Part shown: piece after piece, positions 11,601-20,212 of the stretch
How the letters are laid out: every line of letters begins with the position of its first letter
Numbering within the stretch: position 1 is the stretch's first letter
Assembly (NCBI GenBank): GCA_038227135.1
Contig: JBBRQC010000012.1
Span: 1 to 64,000 of the forward strand
Source of the DNA: UBA4720 sp038227135
GTDB taxonomy: Bacteria > Gemmatimonadota > Gemmatimonadetes > Gemmatimonadales > Gemmatimonadaceae
Length of the DNA: 64,000 nt
Direction of reading: 5' to 3'
Made by a program: the position numbers and the translations under genes
Notes under the pieces: generated by a model
What the model saw: the letters and a program-made list of their open reading frames with translations, nothing else
Database searches by the model: none
Told to the model about the DNA's origin: nothing

Positions 11601-12521
11601 ATGGCCCCCACTTCCGCATTCACAGTTGGAATTATTCAGGAAGCCGTCACGAACGACGTCGAAACGAACGTCGAGCGGGCGATCGTTCGCATTCGTGAGG
11701 CAGCAGAGCGCGGCGCGCAGATCGTCTCCCTCCAGGAATTGTTCAACGCGCCCTACTTCTGCAAATCGCAGAAGCACGAGCGTTTCGATCTCGCCGAGCC
11801 AATTCCGGGGCCCACTATCGAAAGGATGCGAAAGGTGGCGCGGGAGCTCGAGATCGTAATCATCGTGCCCATCTTCGAGCGGCAGGCCGCCGGCGTATAT
11901 CGCAATTCCGCAGCGGTCATCGACGCCGATGGCTCGCTCCTCGGCGCCTACCGTAAGATGCACATCCCTGATGACCCTCTCTTCAATGAGAAGTTCTACT
12001 TCACGCCCGGCGACTCGCACGTCGCCGACGACGGCGATCACAAGGGCGCGAACGGATTCCGCGTCTGGAAGACGCGCTACGCGAACGTGGGCGTTCTTAT
12101 CTGCTGGGATCAGTGGTATCCCGAAGCAGCGCGCATAACCAGTCTCCTCGGCGCCGACATTCTCTTCTATCCAACCGCCATCGGCTGGCATCCCTCCGAA
12201 AAAAAGGAATTCGGCGAGGCGCAGGTTGAGGCGTGGCGGACGGCGCAGAGAGCGCACGCGATTGCGAACGGAGTGTACGTCGCCGCGCCGAATCGCGTCG
12301 GACACGAGGACGAGCCGGGAACCGACGGCATCGAGTTTTTTGGCCAGTCGTTCATCTGCGATCCGTTCGGAAGGATTCTCGCCGAGGCGGGAACGGAGCC
12401 GGCGGTCCTGGTTGCTACGTGCGACAGGGCGCTGATCGAGAGCACGCGCCGCAATTGGCCGTTTCTGCGCGACCGCCGCATCGATGCCTACGCGCCGATT
12501 CTCAATCGCTACATCGGATGA
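11601..12521 (+). CDS. aguB: N-carbamoylputrescine amidase
   Basis: 306 residues of the carbon-nitrogen hydrolase (nitrilase) superfamily. The catalytic triad is complete: Glu46 in SLQELFNAPYFC, Lys119 in YRKMHIPDD and Cys168 in LICWDQWYPEAAR. The substrate-loop phrase FNAPYFC and the following agmatine deiminase gene identify it as AguB, which hydrolyses N-carbamoylputrescine to putrescine, CO2 and ammonia in the cytoplasm. The stop codon overlaps the aguA start (ATGA at 12518-12521), so the two are translationally coupled. Confidence 0.94.
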   Translation: MAPTSAFTVGIIQEAVTNDVETNVERAIVRIREAAERGAQIVSLQELFNAPYFCKSQKHERFDLAEPIPGPTIERMRKVARELEIVIIVPIFERQAAGVYRNSAAVIDADGSLLGAYRKMHIPDDPLFNEKFYFTPGDSHVADDGDHKGANGFRVWKTRYANVGVLICWDQWYPEAARITSLLGADILFYPTAIGWHPSEKKEFGEAQVEAWRTAQRAHAIANGVYVAAPNRVGHEDEPGTDGIEFFGQSFICDPFGRILAEAGTEPAVLVATCDRALIESTRRNWPFLRDRRIDAYAPILNRYIG

Positions 12522-13654
12522 GTAAGAAGGCTGCGAGTCCCAGGGCCAAGCGCAAACCGGGCGCCGCTCCAAAGGGACGCGGCGCTTTGACTATGGAGCT
12601 TTCGCCGGGCAGACGCATGCCCGCAGAATGGGAAAAACACGACGCGACGTGGATTGCGTGGCCGCATCACGAGCCGGACTGGCCCGGCAAGCTCGGGCCC
12701 ATTCCGTGGGTCTATGCCGAAATCGTCCGCGCGCTCGCCGACTTCGACCGTGTAGAGATTCTCTGCCACGACGGCACGGTAGCGGAGAGCGCGCGCACGC
12801 TGCTGGGTGCCCACGGAGTGAAAGAGAGCCGCTATCGCTTGCACATTGTCGAGAGCGATCGGGTGTGGCTCCGTGATTCCGCGCCGACGGGCGTGTTGCG
12901 CTCCGACGGACAAGTCGAGCTGATCAATTGGGGGTTCAACGGCTGGGCGAAGTACGACAACTATAGGAGGGACTCCGCGATCGGGGCCGAGCTGGAGCGA
13001 ATCACCGGATTGCCGCGGATCGTACCGATTCGACCGGACACTGGAGAGCGTCTCATTCTGGAAGGCGGCGGAATCGAGGCGAACGGCGCGGGCAGATTGC
13101 TCGTCACGGAAGAATGGCTTCTCACTCCGGTTCAGGTGAGGAATCCGGGAATGCTGGCCGGAGACTACGAGAAGGCGTTCGACGAGTATCTGGGCGTGAC
13201 CGATACTATATGGTTGGGCGAGGGGGCGGTTGGCGACGACACTCACGGGCACGTTGACGACATCGCGCGCTTCAGCTCCCGTGACAGCGTGATTCTGGCC
13301 TACGAGCAGGATCCGGCCGACGAAAACCACGTGCGATCCGTGGACAATCTCCGGCGGCTCCAGTTGGCCGATAAGAAAAACCCTCTGCGGATAACGACAA
13401 TCCCCTTCCCTCGCCCGGTAACGATGAACGGAGAAAGGCTGCCGGCGAGCTACGCGAATTTCTACATCACCAATGGCGCCATTCTTGTACCGACATTCAA
13501 TGATCCGGCCGATCGGGTGGCACTCAACGGAATCGCTGAGGCGTTTCCGCGTTACACCGTGATCGGCATACACGCCGTCGATCTGGTGTGGGGACTTGGC
13601 ACACTCCACTGCCTGACGCAGCAGCAACCGTCTGGCCTGGCCGCGAAGCGATGA
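12518..13654 (+). CDS. aguA: Agmatine deiminase
   Basis: 378 residues from the ATG that overlaps the aguB stop. An upstream in-frame start at 12233 would lie entirely inside aguB and gives a sequence unlike the family. The hallmarks are MPAEWEKHDATWIAWPH near the N-terminus, WLRDSAPTG, GDDTHGHVDDIARF and the catalytic cysteine in GTLHCLTQQQP (Cys365). It converts agmatine to N-carbamoylputrescine and ammonia, feeding AguB. The first 25 residues are a Lys/Arg/Pro-rich extension not needed for the fold. Together the pair makes putrescine from arginine-derived agmatine; no arginine decarboxylase is visible in the window. Confidence 0.95.
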   Translation: MSKKAASPRAKRKPGAAPKGRGALTMELSPGRRMPAEWEKHDATWIAWPHHEPDWPGKLGPIPWVYAEIVRALADFDRVEILCHDGTVAESARTLLGAHGVKESRYRLHIVESDRVWLRDSAPTGVLRSDGQVELINWGFNGWAKYDNYRRDSAIGAELERITGLPRIVPIRPDTGERLILEGGGIEANGAGRLLVTEEWLLTPVQVRNPGMLAGDYEKAFDEYLGVTDTIWLGEGAVGDDTHGHVDDIARFSSRDSVILAYEQDPADENHVRSVDNLRRLQLADKKNPLRITTIPFPRPVTMNGERLPASYANFYITNGAILVPTFNDPADRVALNGIAEAFPRYTVIGIHAVDLVWGLGTLHCLTQQQPSGLAAKR

Positions 13655-13685
13655 AATTTCACCGAGATATAGAGTTCACCAGGCA

Positions 13686-14087
13686 ATGAAGATTACTCTG
13701 AACGACGAAGAATCTCTCAGGCTGGAACCGACATCCAGTCCGTTGACCATCGAAGCACCGTCTCCCGATATCCAGTACTCGCCCTTCCACATGCTCGGCA
13801 GCGCGCTCGGGGCGTGTACGCTCTCGGTGCTGCAGAGCTGGGCGTCGAACAAGAATCTCGCTGTGGATGACCTTCGAGTCGACGTAAGCTGGCGTTTTGT
13901 GGAGGGACAGCACCGTGTCGGCTCGATGAAAGTCCGGCTGCTGTGGCCTGGCCTTTCCGCGGAGCTGTGGCCGAGGGCGATCCGCGCTGCCAATCTCTGT
14001 GGAATTCACAACACGCTGACACATCCGCCTGAGATTACGGTCGAGGCTGCGGGAGTGAACTCTCCGGCGATCGAGGCACCGGCGTGA
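13686..14087 (+). CDS. OsmC family protein
   Basis: 133 residues with the OsmC fold signature LGSALGACTLSVLQSWA (first redox cysteine) and a second cysteine in AANLCGIHNTLTHPPEI. OsmC/Ohr proteins reduce organic hydroperoxides through this cysteine pair. The short form here matches the generic OsmC subgroup rather than classical Ohr. The gene lies 31 bases after aguA and its stop overlaps the start of the DCC protein gene (ATGA at 14084-14087), suggesting a joint redox role. Confidence 0.85.
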   Translation: MKITLNDEESLRLEPTSSPLTIEAPSPDIQYSPFHMLGSALGACTLSVLQSWASNKNLAVDDLRVDVSWRFVEGQHRVGSMKVRLLWPGLSAELWPRAIRAANLCGIHNTLTHPPEITVEAAGVNSPAIEAPA

Positions 14088-14566
14088 CGATGGTTCCGGT
14101 CGTCCGGTTCACCGTCGCCGGCCACGAAGCCCACGATCATTCCGTCGCGCCTACCATTGGTGGGCCGGACAGGCGTTACACGGTGATCTATGACGGGCAC
14201 TGCAAGGTGTGCGGGCGGATGGTGAAGCTGCTTACCAGGTGGGACCGGCATCACGAGCTCGAGATCATTCCGTCGCAGGCGCCCGGTATTCGCGAGAGAT
14301 TTCCATGGATTCCACCGCGGGCCTACGTGGAATCCGTGCAAGTAGTTCAGACGAGCAGCGGTAGAACGTGGCAGGCCGCGGCGGCGCTCGAAGAATTGCT
14401 GAAGATTCTCCCGAGAGGACGGTTGATCTCGTGGTTGTTCAAGATTCCGCTGGTGAGGCCGCTCGTGGATCTGTTCTACAGGTGGTTCGCGCGGAACAGG
14501 TACCGGCTTGGCTGTGGTGAGCATTGCCAGGTGCGCGAAGCCGACCTGGATTACGGCGACGAATGA
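14084..14566 (+). CDS. DCC family thiol-disulfide oxidoreductase-like protein (DUF393)
   Basis: 160 residues. The family-defining motif YDGHCKVCGRMVKLL (about residues 34-48) has the D-x-x-C-x-x-C arrangement that names the DCC family. It is a thioredoxin-like fold in which the two cysteines could cycle between thiol and disulfide. The C-terminal part ends with WFARNRYRLG and a CGEHC pair, as is common in the family. The first 28 residues before YTVIYDGHC may be an extension. It is coupled to the OsmC gene by a four-base overlap. The physiological substrate is unknown. Confidence 0.85.
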   Translation: MTMVPVVRFTVAGHEAHDHSVAPTIGGPDRRYTVIYDGHCKVCGRMVKLLTRWDRHHELEIIPSQAPGIRERFPWIPPRAYVESVQVVQTSSGRTWQAAAALEELLKILPRGRLISWLFKIPLVRPLVDLFYRWFARNRYRLGCGEHCQVREADLDYGDE

Positions 14567-14611
14567 AATGGCGTTCCACCACGTGGATCGAGATGGTGAA
14601 CGCCGGCGGGG

Positions 14612-15070
14612 TTATTTATTGCGGAGGGCGCGAGTGAGCGCCCGATCGAGCGCGTTCGCGAACGCCTGCTTCTCGCGCGCTCCGTAGGCCGCGTGACCGC
14701 CCGTTTCCACACCGGTTGACCGGAGCTTGTCCATGAAGTTCCGGACCGACAGGCGCTCCCCGATGCTCGCGGTCGTGTACTCATCACCTCGCGGGTCGAG
14801 AACAACGACCCCTTTTGGAACCAGGAGCGCGGCCAACGGGATGTCGGCTGTGACGGCAACGTCGCCAGCTACAGCGTGTTCCGCGATGTAACGATCGGCA
14901 ACATCCGGCCCGCCTTCGACTCGCACCGCCGACACGTGATCATACCCTGGCGGAATCGGAAGGCGCATGTTCGCCACGAGGACAATCGCAAGTGCGAGAC
15001 GTTCGGATGCACGGAAACAGACCTCTTTCACGGGCTGCGGAGCGGCGTCAGCGTCGATCCAGAGTGTCAT
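14612..15070 (-). CDS. YaiI/YqxD family protein (DUF188), PIN-like
   Basis: 152 residues from the ATG at 15070. The open frame continues to 15211, but the family begins with the phrase seen here (MTLWIDADAAPQPVKEV), so the upstream 47 residues are not expected. Other conserved blocks are VTADIPLAALLVPKG, VLDPRGDEYT and the RNFMDKLR stretch. The family has a PIN-like nuclease fold with conserved acidic residues; its biological function is not settled. It converges on the DCC gene and is divergent from the serine hydrolase gene. Confidence 0.88.
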   Translation of the reverse strand: MTLWIDADAAPQPVKEVCFRASERLALAIVLVANMRLPIPPGYDHVSAVRVEGGPDVADRYIAEHAVAGDVAVTADIPLAALLVPKGVVVLDPRGDEYTTASIGERLSVRNFMDKLRSTGVETGGHAAYGAREKQAFANALDRALTRALRNK

Positions 15071-15156
15071 GGCCACGAGATTGTCCCTGGGTGTCGGGCA
15101 AGAGGCTGCGTTGCGGGCTGGCGGAAGATAGCCGTCGACGCGATAGTGGGCACACC

Positions 15157-16434
15157 ATGATTCATCCTTGTCAGGGCGGAGGTTTTCGCGTCTTACGTGA
15201 TTGGGCCCCACTCGCCATCGCCCTTCTCGTCACGGGTGCGGCCTGTGCGCAACCCGTGCGCGAAGTCCAAAAAGTGTCCCCGACCCTGAACCTGTACCCG
15301 CATGCGGCAGAGCCGATTGGAACGGTGCGGCAGATCTACGATGGAGCGCTGACCCCGGAGCTTGCGGTCAACACCTTCCGGAACATCGACCGGCTCTTTC
15401 CGACTCGCACCGTCCCCCGTTCGGCGAACCCGTACCCTTTGCCGCCGGCCTCCGCTCCACTCGCCCCAGTGAGTTTCAGCGATGGAGGCAAACGCTATAA
15501 TCTCGACGATTATCTCGAGCTGAATCGCGTCGCCGGATTGCTCGTCCTCAAGGACGGCCGCATCAAGCTGGAAAAGTATCGGTTCGGGAACTCCGCGCGC
15601 ACGCGCTGGATGTCGATGTCGGTCGCGAAGTCGATTACGTCGACCCTGGTCGGAGCTGCACTGAAACAGGGCTACATCGCGGCTCTATCCGATCCGGTTA
15701 CCAAGTACGTGGCGTCGCTTCGCAATACCGCGTACGAGGGTGTCTCGGTGCGCGACGTCCTCATGATGGCGTCTGGAGTGCGCTGGGACGAGACCTACAC
15801 TGACCCTCGATCCGACCGCCGGCGCTTGCTCGAGGCCCAGATCTCCCAGGTTCCGGGCTCTGCGATGGCAGTCATGACCACCCTCCCGCGAGCTGTTCCG
15901 CCCGGCACCATAAACAATTACAACACCGGTGAAACACAGGTGGCCGGGGAGATTGTGCGCAGTGCAGTGGGCCGGCCTCTCGCGACCTACTTGTCAGAGC
16001 GAATCTGGAGCAGGTTTGGAATGGAATCGGACGCCGAATGGTGGCTCGACTCGAGAGACGGTCATGAGATCGGAGGCAGTGGGTTCAGCGCCACGCTCCG
16101 CGACTATGGCCGCTTCGGGCTCTTTCTACTCAACGGTGGCATCGCCGCCGGCGAACCGATTCTTCCGGAGGATTGGACCCGCGAAGCAACAAGTCCCAAG
16201 GTGCTGCGGGGCGGCGCGCCGCTGGACTACGGATACTTATGGTGGACCGGCACGACGCCCGCTTCCCGTCGGGACGGTGCGTACGCGGCAGAGGGGATCT
16301 TCGGGCAGCTCATTTATATCAATCCTGTTGCGCGTGTTGTGATCGTGGTATGGAGTGCTCAGCAGAAGCCGACAGGAAGTGCCGTCATTGATGACTGGGT
16401 GTTCTGCGATGCCGTTGTGGATGCGTCGAGGTAG
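15157..16434 (+). CDS. Secreted serine hydrolase, beta-lactamase class C fold
   Basis: 425 residues from ATG 15157, which gives a signal peptide (WAPLAIALLVTGAACAQ). An earlier in-frame start would place 55 residues antisense to the DUF188 gene. The active-site set of class C-like hydrolases is visible: S-V-A-K (Ser155, Lys158) in SMSVAKSITSTLVG, and the Tyr motif in NNYNTGETQV. The region GSGFSATLRDYGRFG also fits the family. Members act as esterases, D-aminopeptidases or penicillin-binding-like enzymes in the periplasm; the specific substrate is not evident. It is probably monocistronic. Confidence 0.87.
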   Translation: MIHPCQGGGFRVLRDWAPLAIALLVTGAACAQPVREVQKVSPTLNLYPHAAEPIGTVRQIYDGALTPELAVNTFRNIDRLFPTRTVPRSANPYPLPPASAPLAPVSFSDGGKRYNLDDYLELNRVAGLLVLKDGRIKLEKYRFGNSARTRWMSMSVAKSITSTLVGAALKQGYIAALSDPVTKYVASLRNTAYEGVSVRDVLMMASGVRWDETYTDPRSDRRRLLEAQISQVPGSAMAVMTTLPRAVPPGTINNYNTGETQVAGEIVRSAVGRPLATYLSERIWSRFGMESDAEWWLDSRDGHEIGGSGFSATLRDYGRFGLFLLNGGIAAGEPILPEDWTREATSPKVLRGGAPLDYGYLWWTGTTPASRRDGAYAAEGIFGQLIYINPVARVVIVVWSAQQKPTGSAVIDDWVFCDAVVDASR

Positions 16435-16503
16435 CCGCTGGCGCCGTCGCGGTCTTTGTGATCACTTAGGTGATGCCTGCAGTTAAACTCTCGGAGACGA
16501 GCC

Positions 16504-17607
16504 ATGCGCCAGTGCGTCGTAATCATCGCCGGTTTCGGAGCACTTCTGCAGCCATTCCCGCAAGCCGCCTACGGCCAGGCGCCTTCGCCACAAGCCGCTC
16601 GAATATCCGCGACCGTCGAAGTCTCCTCGCACTACCTCGCAGTAGCAGAAAGTGCAGCTGCAGCACCCAAGGAACGCGCCGCGTGGCAACGCCGCCTTGA
16701 CGCCTCTCGCGATACGCTTGAAAGCGCGCTTGGCTGGTACACGAGTAACGGCCAGGGCGACGAAGCGCTGCGGATTCTCGTGGCCTTGAGTCGTTTTTGG
16801 ACGGGACCTTCGCTCGTGAGCGGGTTCGATAAAGCGCTCGCGCTTCCGGGTAGTCAGGCGATGATTCGCGCTCGCGCGTTGAACAGAGCATCTGCGGCGG
16901 CGTTCCGATTGAAAGACCAGGAGCGCACTCGCCGATGGGCGAACGAGAGCATTGGCATATGGCGGTCCCTCGGCAATCCGGCCGAGGCCGGCCGTGCGTA
17001 CGAGCGCCTGGTGCAGGCGGCGCTGCGGGACGACGACCACTCGGCTCTTCGAGCGGTGGCTGACACTGGCGACTTGCTATGCGTTCAGGCTCGCGACGAA
17101 GACTGTCACGCATACTTTCTAAACATGCGTGGGGAATCGGCAAGAGTGCTGAAGCAATACGATTCCGCCGCTATGTACTACGATCTAGCCGGCGCCATTT
17201 ACGAACGCGTGTCCCCTTCACCACGCCTGGACATCGCACACAACATGGGCTTCGCGCTACTCGCTTTGGGTCGCACCGGTGAAGCACGTCAGCGCTTCCG
17301 TGACGGGTTGGCTCGCGCGGTGGCGGGCGCAAACCGAGACTACTACGCATTCATGCTGGCTGGTCTCGCATCGGCCGACGCAGCGGATGGACATGCCGCG
17401 AGCGCCGCAAGGTTGTTCGGTCTCTCTGATGCATTACTCGAACACCTCCAGATCGTTGCTGATCCGGCGGACGCGGTAGAATACGAGCGCTATCGCGCGA
17501 TCGCGCGTCGGCGGCTCGGCGTACCGGCATTCGAAGCAGAAGTGAAAATGGGTCGAGCTCTCTCGGCCGACTCTGTCATCGCAACTTTCAAAACGGGCGA
17601 ACAATGA
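16504..17607 (+). CDS. Exported TPR-like protein of unknown function
   Basis: 367 residues with an N-terminal signal peptide (VVIIAGFGALLQPFPQAAYGQ). The rest is a helical repeat protein with TPR-like blocks, for example SAAMYYDLAGAIYERVSPSP and DIAHNMGFALLALGRTGEARQRFRDGL. It resembles the helical-repeat parts of large signalling proteins but has no catalytic domain. It should be periplasmic. The stop overlaps the start of the next gene (ATGA at 17604-17607), tying it to the TIM-barrel protein. I do not recognise a specific family. Confidence 0.78.
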   Translation: MRQCVVIIAGFGALLQPFPQAAYGQAPSPQAARISATVEVSSHYLAVAESAAAAPKERAAWQRRLDASRDTLESALGWYTSNGQGDEALRILVALSRFWTGPSLVSGFDKALALPGSQAMIRARALNRASAAAFRLKDQERTRRWANESIGIWRSLGNPAEAGRAYERLVQAALRDDDHSALRAVADTGDLLCVQARDEDCHAYFLNMRGESARVLKQYDSAAMYYDLAGAIYERVSPSPRLDIAHNMGFALLALGRTGEARQRFRDGLARAVAGANRDYYAFMLAGLASADAADGHAASAARLFGLSDALLEHLQIVADPADAVEYERYRAIARRRLGVPAFEAEVKMGRALSADSVIATFKTGEQ

Positions 17608-18443
17608 ACCGACGAGCTTTCGTTCAGTCCCTCACCGCCGCAGCTGTTGGCGTCGGCGCCGCACCACACCACGTTCTGGGCGCCCGCCGTCTGGATCGCA
17701 TCGGTCTGGAGCTGTATTCGGTGCGAAACGCCATGCGCAAAGACCCCGAGCGCACGCTCGCGGCTATTCGCGCCATCGGCTACACGGATGTCGAGCTGCT
17801 GTGGTCGTGGAGCAATTTCGGCCGGTCTCCGCAGCAGGTCCGGGACACCCTCGCGCACGAAGGGCTGCGGGCGCCCTCGGCGCACATCTCGCCGGCGACA
17901 ATTCTCGTCGGCTGGGAGCGCAGCCTGAACACCGCAAAGATGCTTGGCCACGAGTACCTCGTCGTGCCCAGCCTCGAGGCCGATTTGGGGCTAACGCTGG
18001 ACGACTGGCGCGAATGGGCGGACCGCTTCAACGCCGCCGGCGCGGTCGCTCGACGGGCAGGGATCTGGCTCGCGTTTCACAACGAGTCAGACCACATGAA
18101 GCCCATCGATGGCAAGATTCCTTACGACGTCTTCGTCGAGCGCACGGATCCGTCCGTGGTCCGGCTGCAGCTCGATACCGGCAACATGCTGCAAGGCGGC
18201 GGTGACCCGATGCAGTACCTGGCAAAGCACCGTGAGCGCTACTGGAGCTTTCACCTGAAGGACGTCGTCGCGGACAAATCCACCGACACCGAGCTGGGAA
18301 CGGGGGTATTCGACTTCAAGAGCTTCCTGGCCGCGATTCCCGATATTGCCAGGAAACCGATCCATGTCGAGCAGGAAAACGGCCGCGACGAGCTCGCGAG
18401 CGCACGCGCTGATTTCGAGTATCTGCGGAAGCTCGATTTCTAG
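17604..18443 (+). CDS. Sugar phosphate isomerase/epimerase-like TIM-barrel protein, Tat-exported
   Basis: 279 residues. The N-terminus MNRRAFVQSLTAAAVGVGAA carries a twin-arginine-like signal (NRRAF followed by a hydrophobic stretch), so the folded protein is probably exported. The mature part matches the AP-endonuclease-2/xylose-isomerase-like TIM barrel: LGLELYSVR-type opening (IGLELYSVRNAM), then LAFHNESDHM, LQLDTGNMLQGGGDP, WSFHLKDV and HVEQENGRDE, which hold the His/Asp/Glu metal ligands. The family isomerises or epimerises sugars or inositols; the substrate here is unknown. It is coupled to the preceding TPR protein. Confidence 0.88.
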   Translation: MNRRAFVQSLTAAAVGVGAAPHHVLGARRLDRIGLELYSVRNAMRKDPERTLAAIRAIGYTDVELLWSWSNFGRSPQQVRDTLAHEGLRAPSAHISPATILVGWERSLNTAKMLGHEYLVVPSLEADLGLTLDDWREWADRFNAAGAVARRAGIWLAFHNESDHMKPIDGKIPYDVFVERTDPSVVRLQLDTGNMLQGGGDPMQYLAKHRERYWSFHLKDVVADKSTDTELGTGVFDFKSFLAAIPDIARKPIHVEQENGRDELASARADFEYLRKLDF

Positions 18444-18470
18444 ATCTCCGAAGTAAATTGGAGAACTCGT

Positions 18471-18968
18471 ATGCCTGCCACTCCGTACCACTTCGGACCA
18501 GGGCTGCTGATCAAGGCCGCTGCGCCCCGCCAGTTCTCTATGGCGGCGTATTCGCTCACCCAGATAGTCATAGATCTGGAGTCCGGCTATTTCATGCTCC
18601 ACAAGGATCCACCCTTTTATCGCCAGCTGCACACCTTTCTAATGGGCGGGATGATAGGCTTGCTCTGCGGATTGCTGGTTTCACGATTGGGTGCGTGGCT
18701 GACGCGGCCGCGTGACGTAGTCGGCGAGGCTTTGGCAGCCGAGTACAGGTTATCCATCGCGGTACTGAGCGGTGTCTTTGGCGGGTTACTGCACCCGGTG
18801 CTGGACGGAATCATCTACACGGACATCCGGCCCTTTCGCCCCTTCTCTTCGGCGAACCCGTTGTACGGACTCATCAGCGCTCGGATGGTGTACGAGTTCT
18901 GCGTCGTCACCGCGCTCGTTGGCGCAGCGTTGTTGCTCGCCTGGGAGCGGCGCCCGCGAAGGTTGTAG
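18471..18968 (+). CDS. Multi-pass membrane protein, metal-dependent-hydrolase-like
   Basis: 165 residues with a good GGAG ribosome site. Three or four hydrophobic segments are visible (FLMGGMIGLLCGLLVS; LSIAVLSGVFGGLLHPVLDGI; VTALVGAALLLAW). The N-terminal PATPYHFGPGLLIKA and the HPVLDG motif put His/Asp residues at membrane edges, as in membrane-bound metal-dependent hydrolases of the YdjM/DUF457 type. The assignment is by motif resemblance only. Its TAG stop shares one base with the GTG start of the next gene. Confidence 0.72.
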   Translation: MPATPYHFGPGLLIKAAAPRQFSMAAYSLTQIVIDLESGYFMLHKDPPFYRQLHTFLMGGMIGLLCGLLVSRLGAWLTRPRDVVGEALAAEYRLSIAVLSGVFGGLLHPVLDGIIYTDIRPFRPFSSANPLYGLISARMVYEFCVVTALVGAALLLAWERRPRRL

Positions 18969-20131
18969 TGGACAGCCCGGGTCGGTCGAGCCTCCTCCAG
19001 GAGTTCACCACTCAGCAGAACGAAAACGCGTTCCTCAGAGCGTTCTCCTTCTCGACGATCCAGCTTCCGGTCGACTCCGCCTCGGATGTCGAGCTCGCCG
19101 ATCGCGTCATCCTGATGGATGAAATCGGTTTCATCTTTCAGCTGATGGAGCGCGAGCAGAAGGTCGCGTCGAAGGCGGGCGATCTCGAGAAATGGGTCAC
19201 CAATTATGTCGTCCGGCGCGGGGTGAAGCAGATCCAGAACACCCGTGATCTGCTCAAAAGGTACATGGGCCTTTCCCTCGTCAACAACTTCGGGCACCGG
19301 ATGTCGATCTCCCCGGGAGACCCGGATCTGCTCGTCAGCGTCATCGTCTACCGGGTCCCGCCGAAAACGCGTGCGTTTCGGGCGGCACGATTCAAGAAAA
19401 ACCGCAATGGCGGGTTCGTGCACATTCTTCGCGACGTAGACTACTTCGGGATCGTCCACCACTTCGTCACGCCCGCAGAGCTGACCGACTATTTCGGATT
19501 TCGCCGCGATATCCTGATCAACTGGGATCCTGCGGCAGCGGCCGTCAGCGAAGCGGCGCTCATCGGGCAGTATCTGCTCGAGGATTATTCTTCTCCTCCC
19601 GACGAAAGGTTCGCAAGCGCATCCCGGTCTCGCGGGGGACCGACGGCCTGCGAGTTCTCGTTCGTTCTCGACAGCCTGGCGACGTCGATCGCAGCGCAGG
19701 AAAGCGACTACGCCGACACCGACTGGTACGACGTGCTCGCCGAGCTGGCCCGTCTGGCGCGGTACGAGCTGCGGGCGCTCAAGCAGCAGGTTCGGCTCGC
19801 TCTCGAAGCGGTGCGCGCCAACCGATTCGAGCTTCCGTACCGACTGGCATCTGCCCACACCGGCGCCGGCTTTCTGGTGCTGCCCATCACCAAGGAGTTC
19901 CACGGCCGGGCATCGAGCGCATTGCGGAGCTTATCCCTGGCATCCAAGTACGAGCTCGATTTGGAGCGGCAGATCGGAATTGGGATGTGGCGCAGCAGCG
20001 AGTTCGTCGACATCGAATGGATCCTTCTGAACGGCAGAGACCTCCCCGACCCCGAGCTCGATGAGCGCCTCGCACACAATTACCCGTTTCGCAGGGCTAG
20101 CGAGCAGCGATTGCCACCAATATTCGTTTAG
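18968..20131 (+). CDS. Hypothetical protein, no recognised family
   Basis: 387 residues from a GTG start that overlaps the previous stop by one base. No signal peptide or membrane helix is seen, so it is probably cytoplasmic. Charged helical segments flank a central region with NNFGHRMSISPGDPDLLVS, RFKKNRNGGFVHILRDVDYF and LTDYFGFRRDILINWD. The C-terminal half has YELRALKQQVRLALEAVRA and ends near LNGRDLPDPELDERLAHNY. Codon use and GC look like the neighbours, and the frame is long and clean, so I take it as a real gene. I cannot assign a function; tight linkage to the membrane protein suggests they work together. Confidence 0.75.
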   Translation: MDSPGRSSLLQEFTTQQNENAFLRAFSFSTIQLPVDSASDVELADRVILMDEIGFIFQLMEREQKVASKAGDLEKWVTNYVVRRGVKQIQNTRDLLKRYMGLSLVNNFGHRMSISPGDPDLLVSVIVYRVPPKTRAFRAARFKKNRNGGFVHILRDVDYFGIVHHFVTPAELTDYFGFRRDILINWDPAAAAVSEAALIGQYLLEDYSSPPDERFASASRSRGGPTACEFSFVLDSLATSIAAQESDYADTDWYDVLAELARLARYELRALKQQVRLALEAVRANRFELPYRLASAHTGAGFLVLPITKEFHGRASSALRSLSLASKYELDLERQIGIGMWRSSEFVDIEWILLNGRDLPDPELDERLAHNYPFRRASEQRLPPIFV

Positions 20132-20212
20132 AGAACCGGGCCTGGCATCGTCGGGAACAAACTCGGCCCGAACCAGGTTTAATACGTATTCCCCTGCGCC
20201 CAGAGAACCCAC

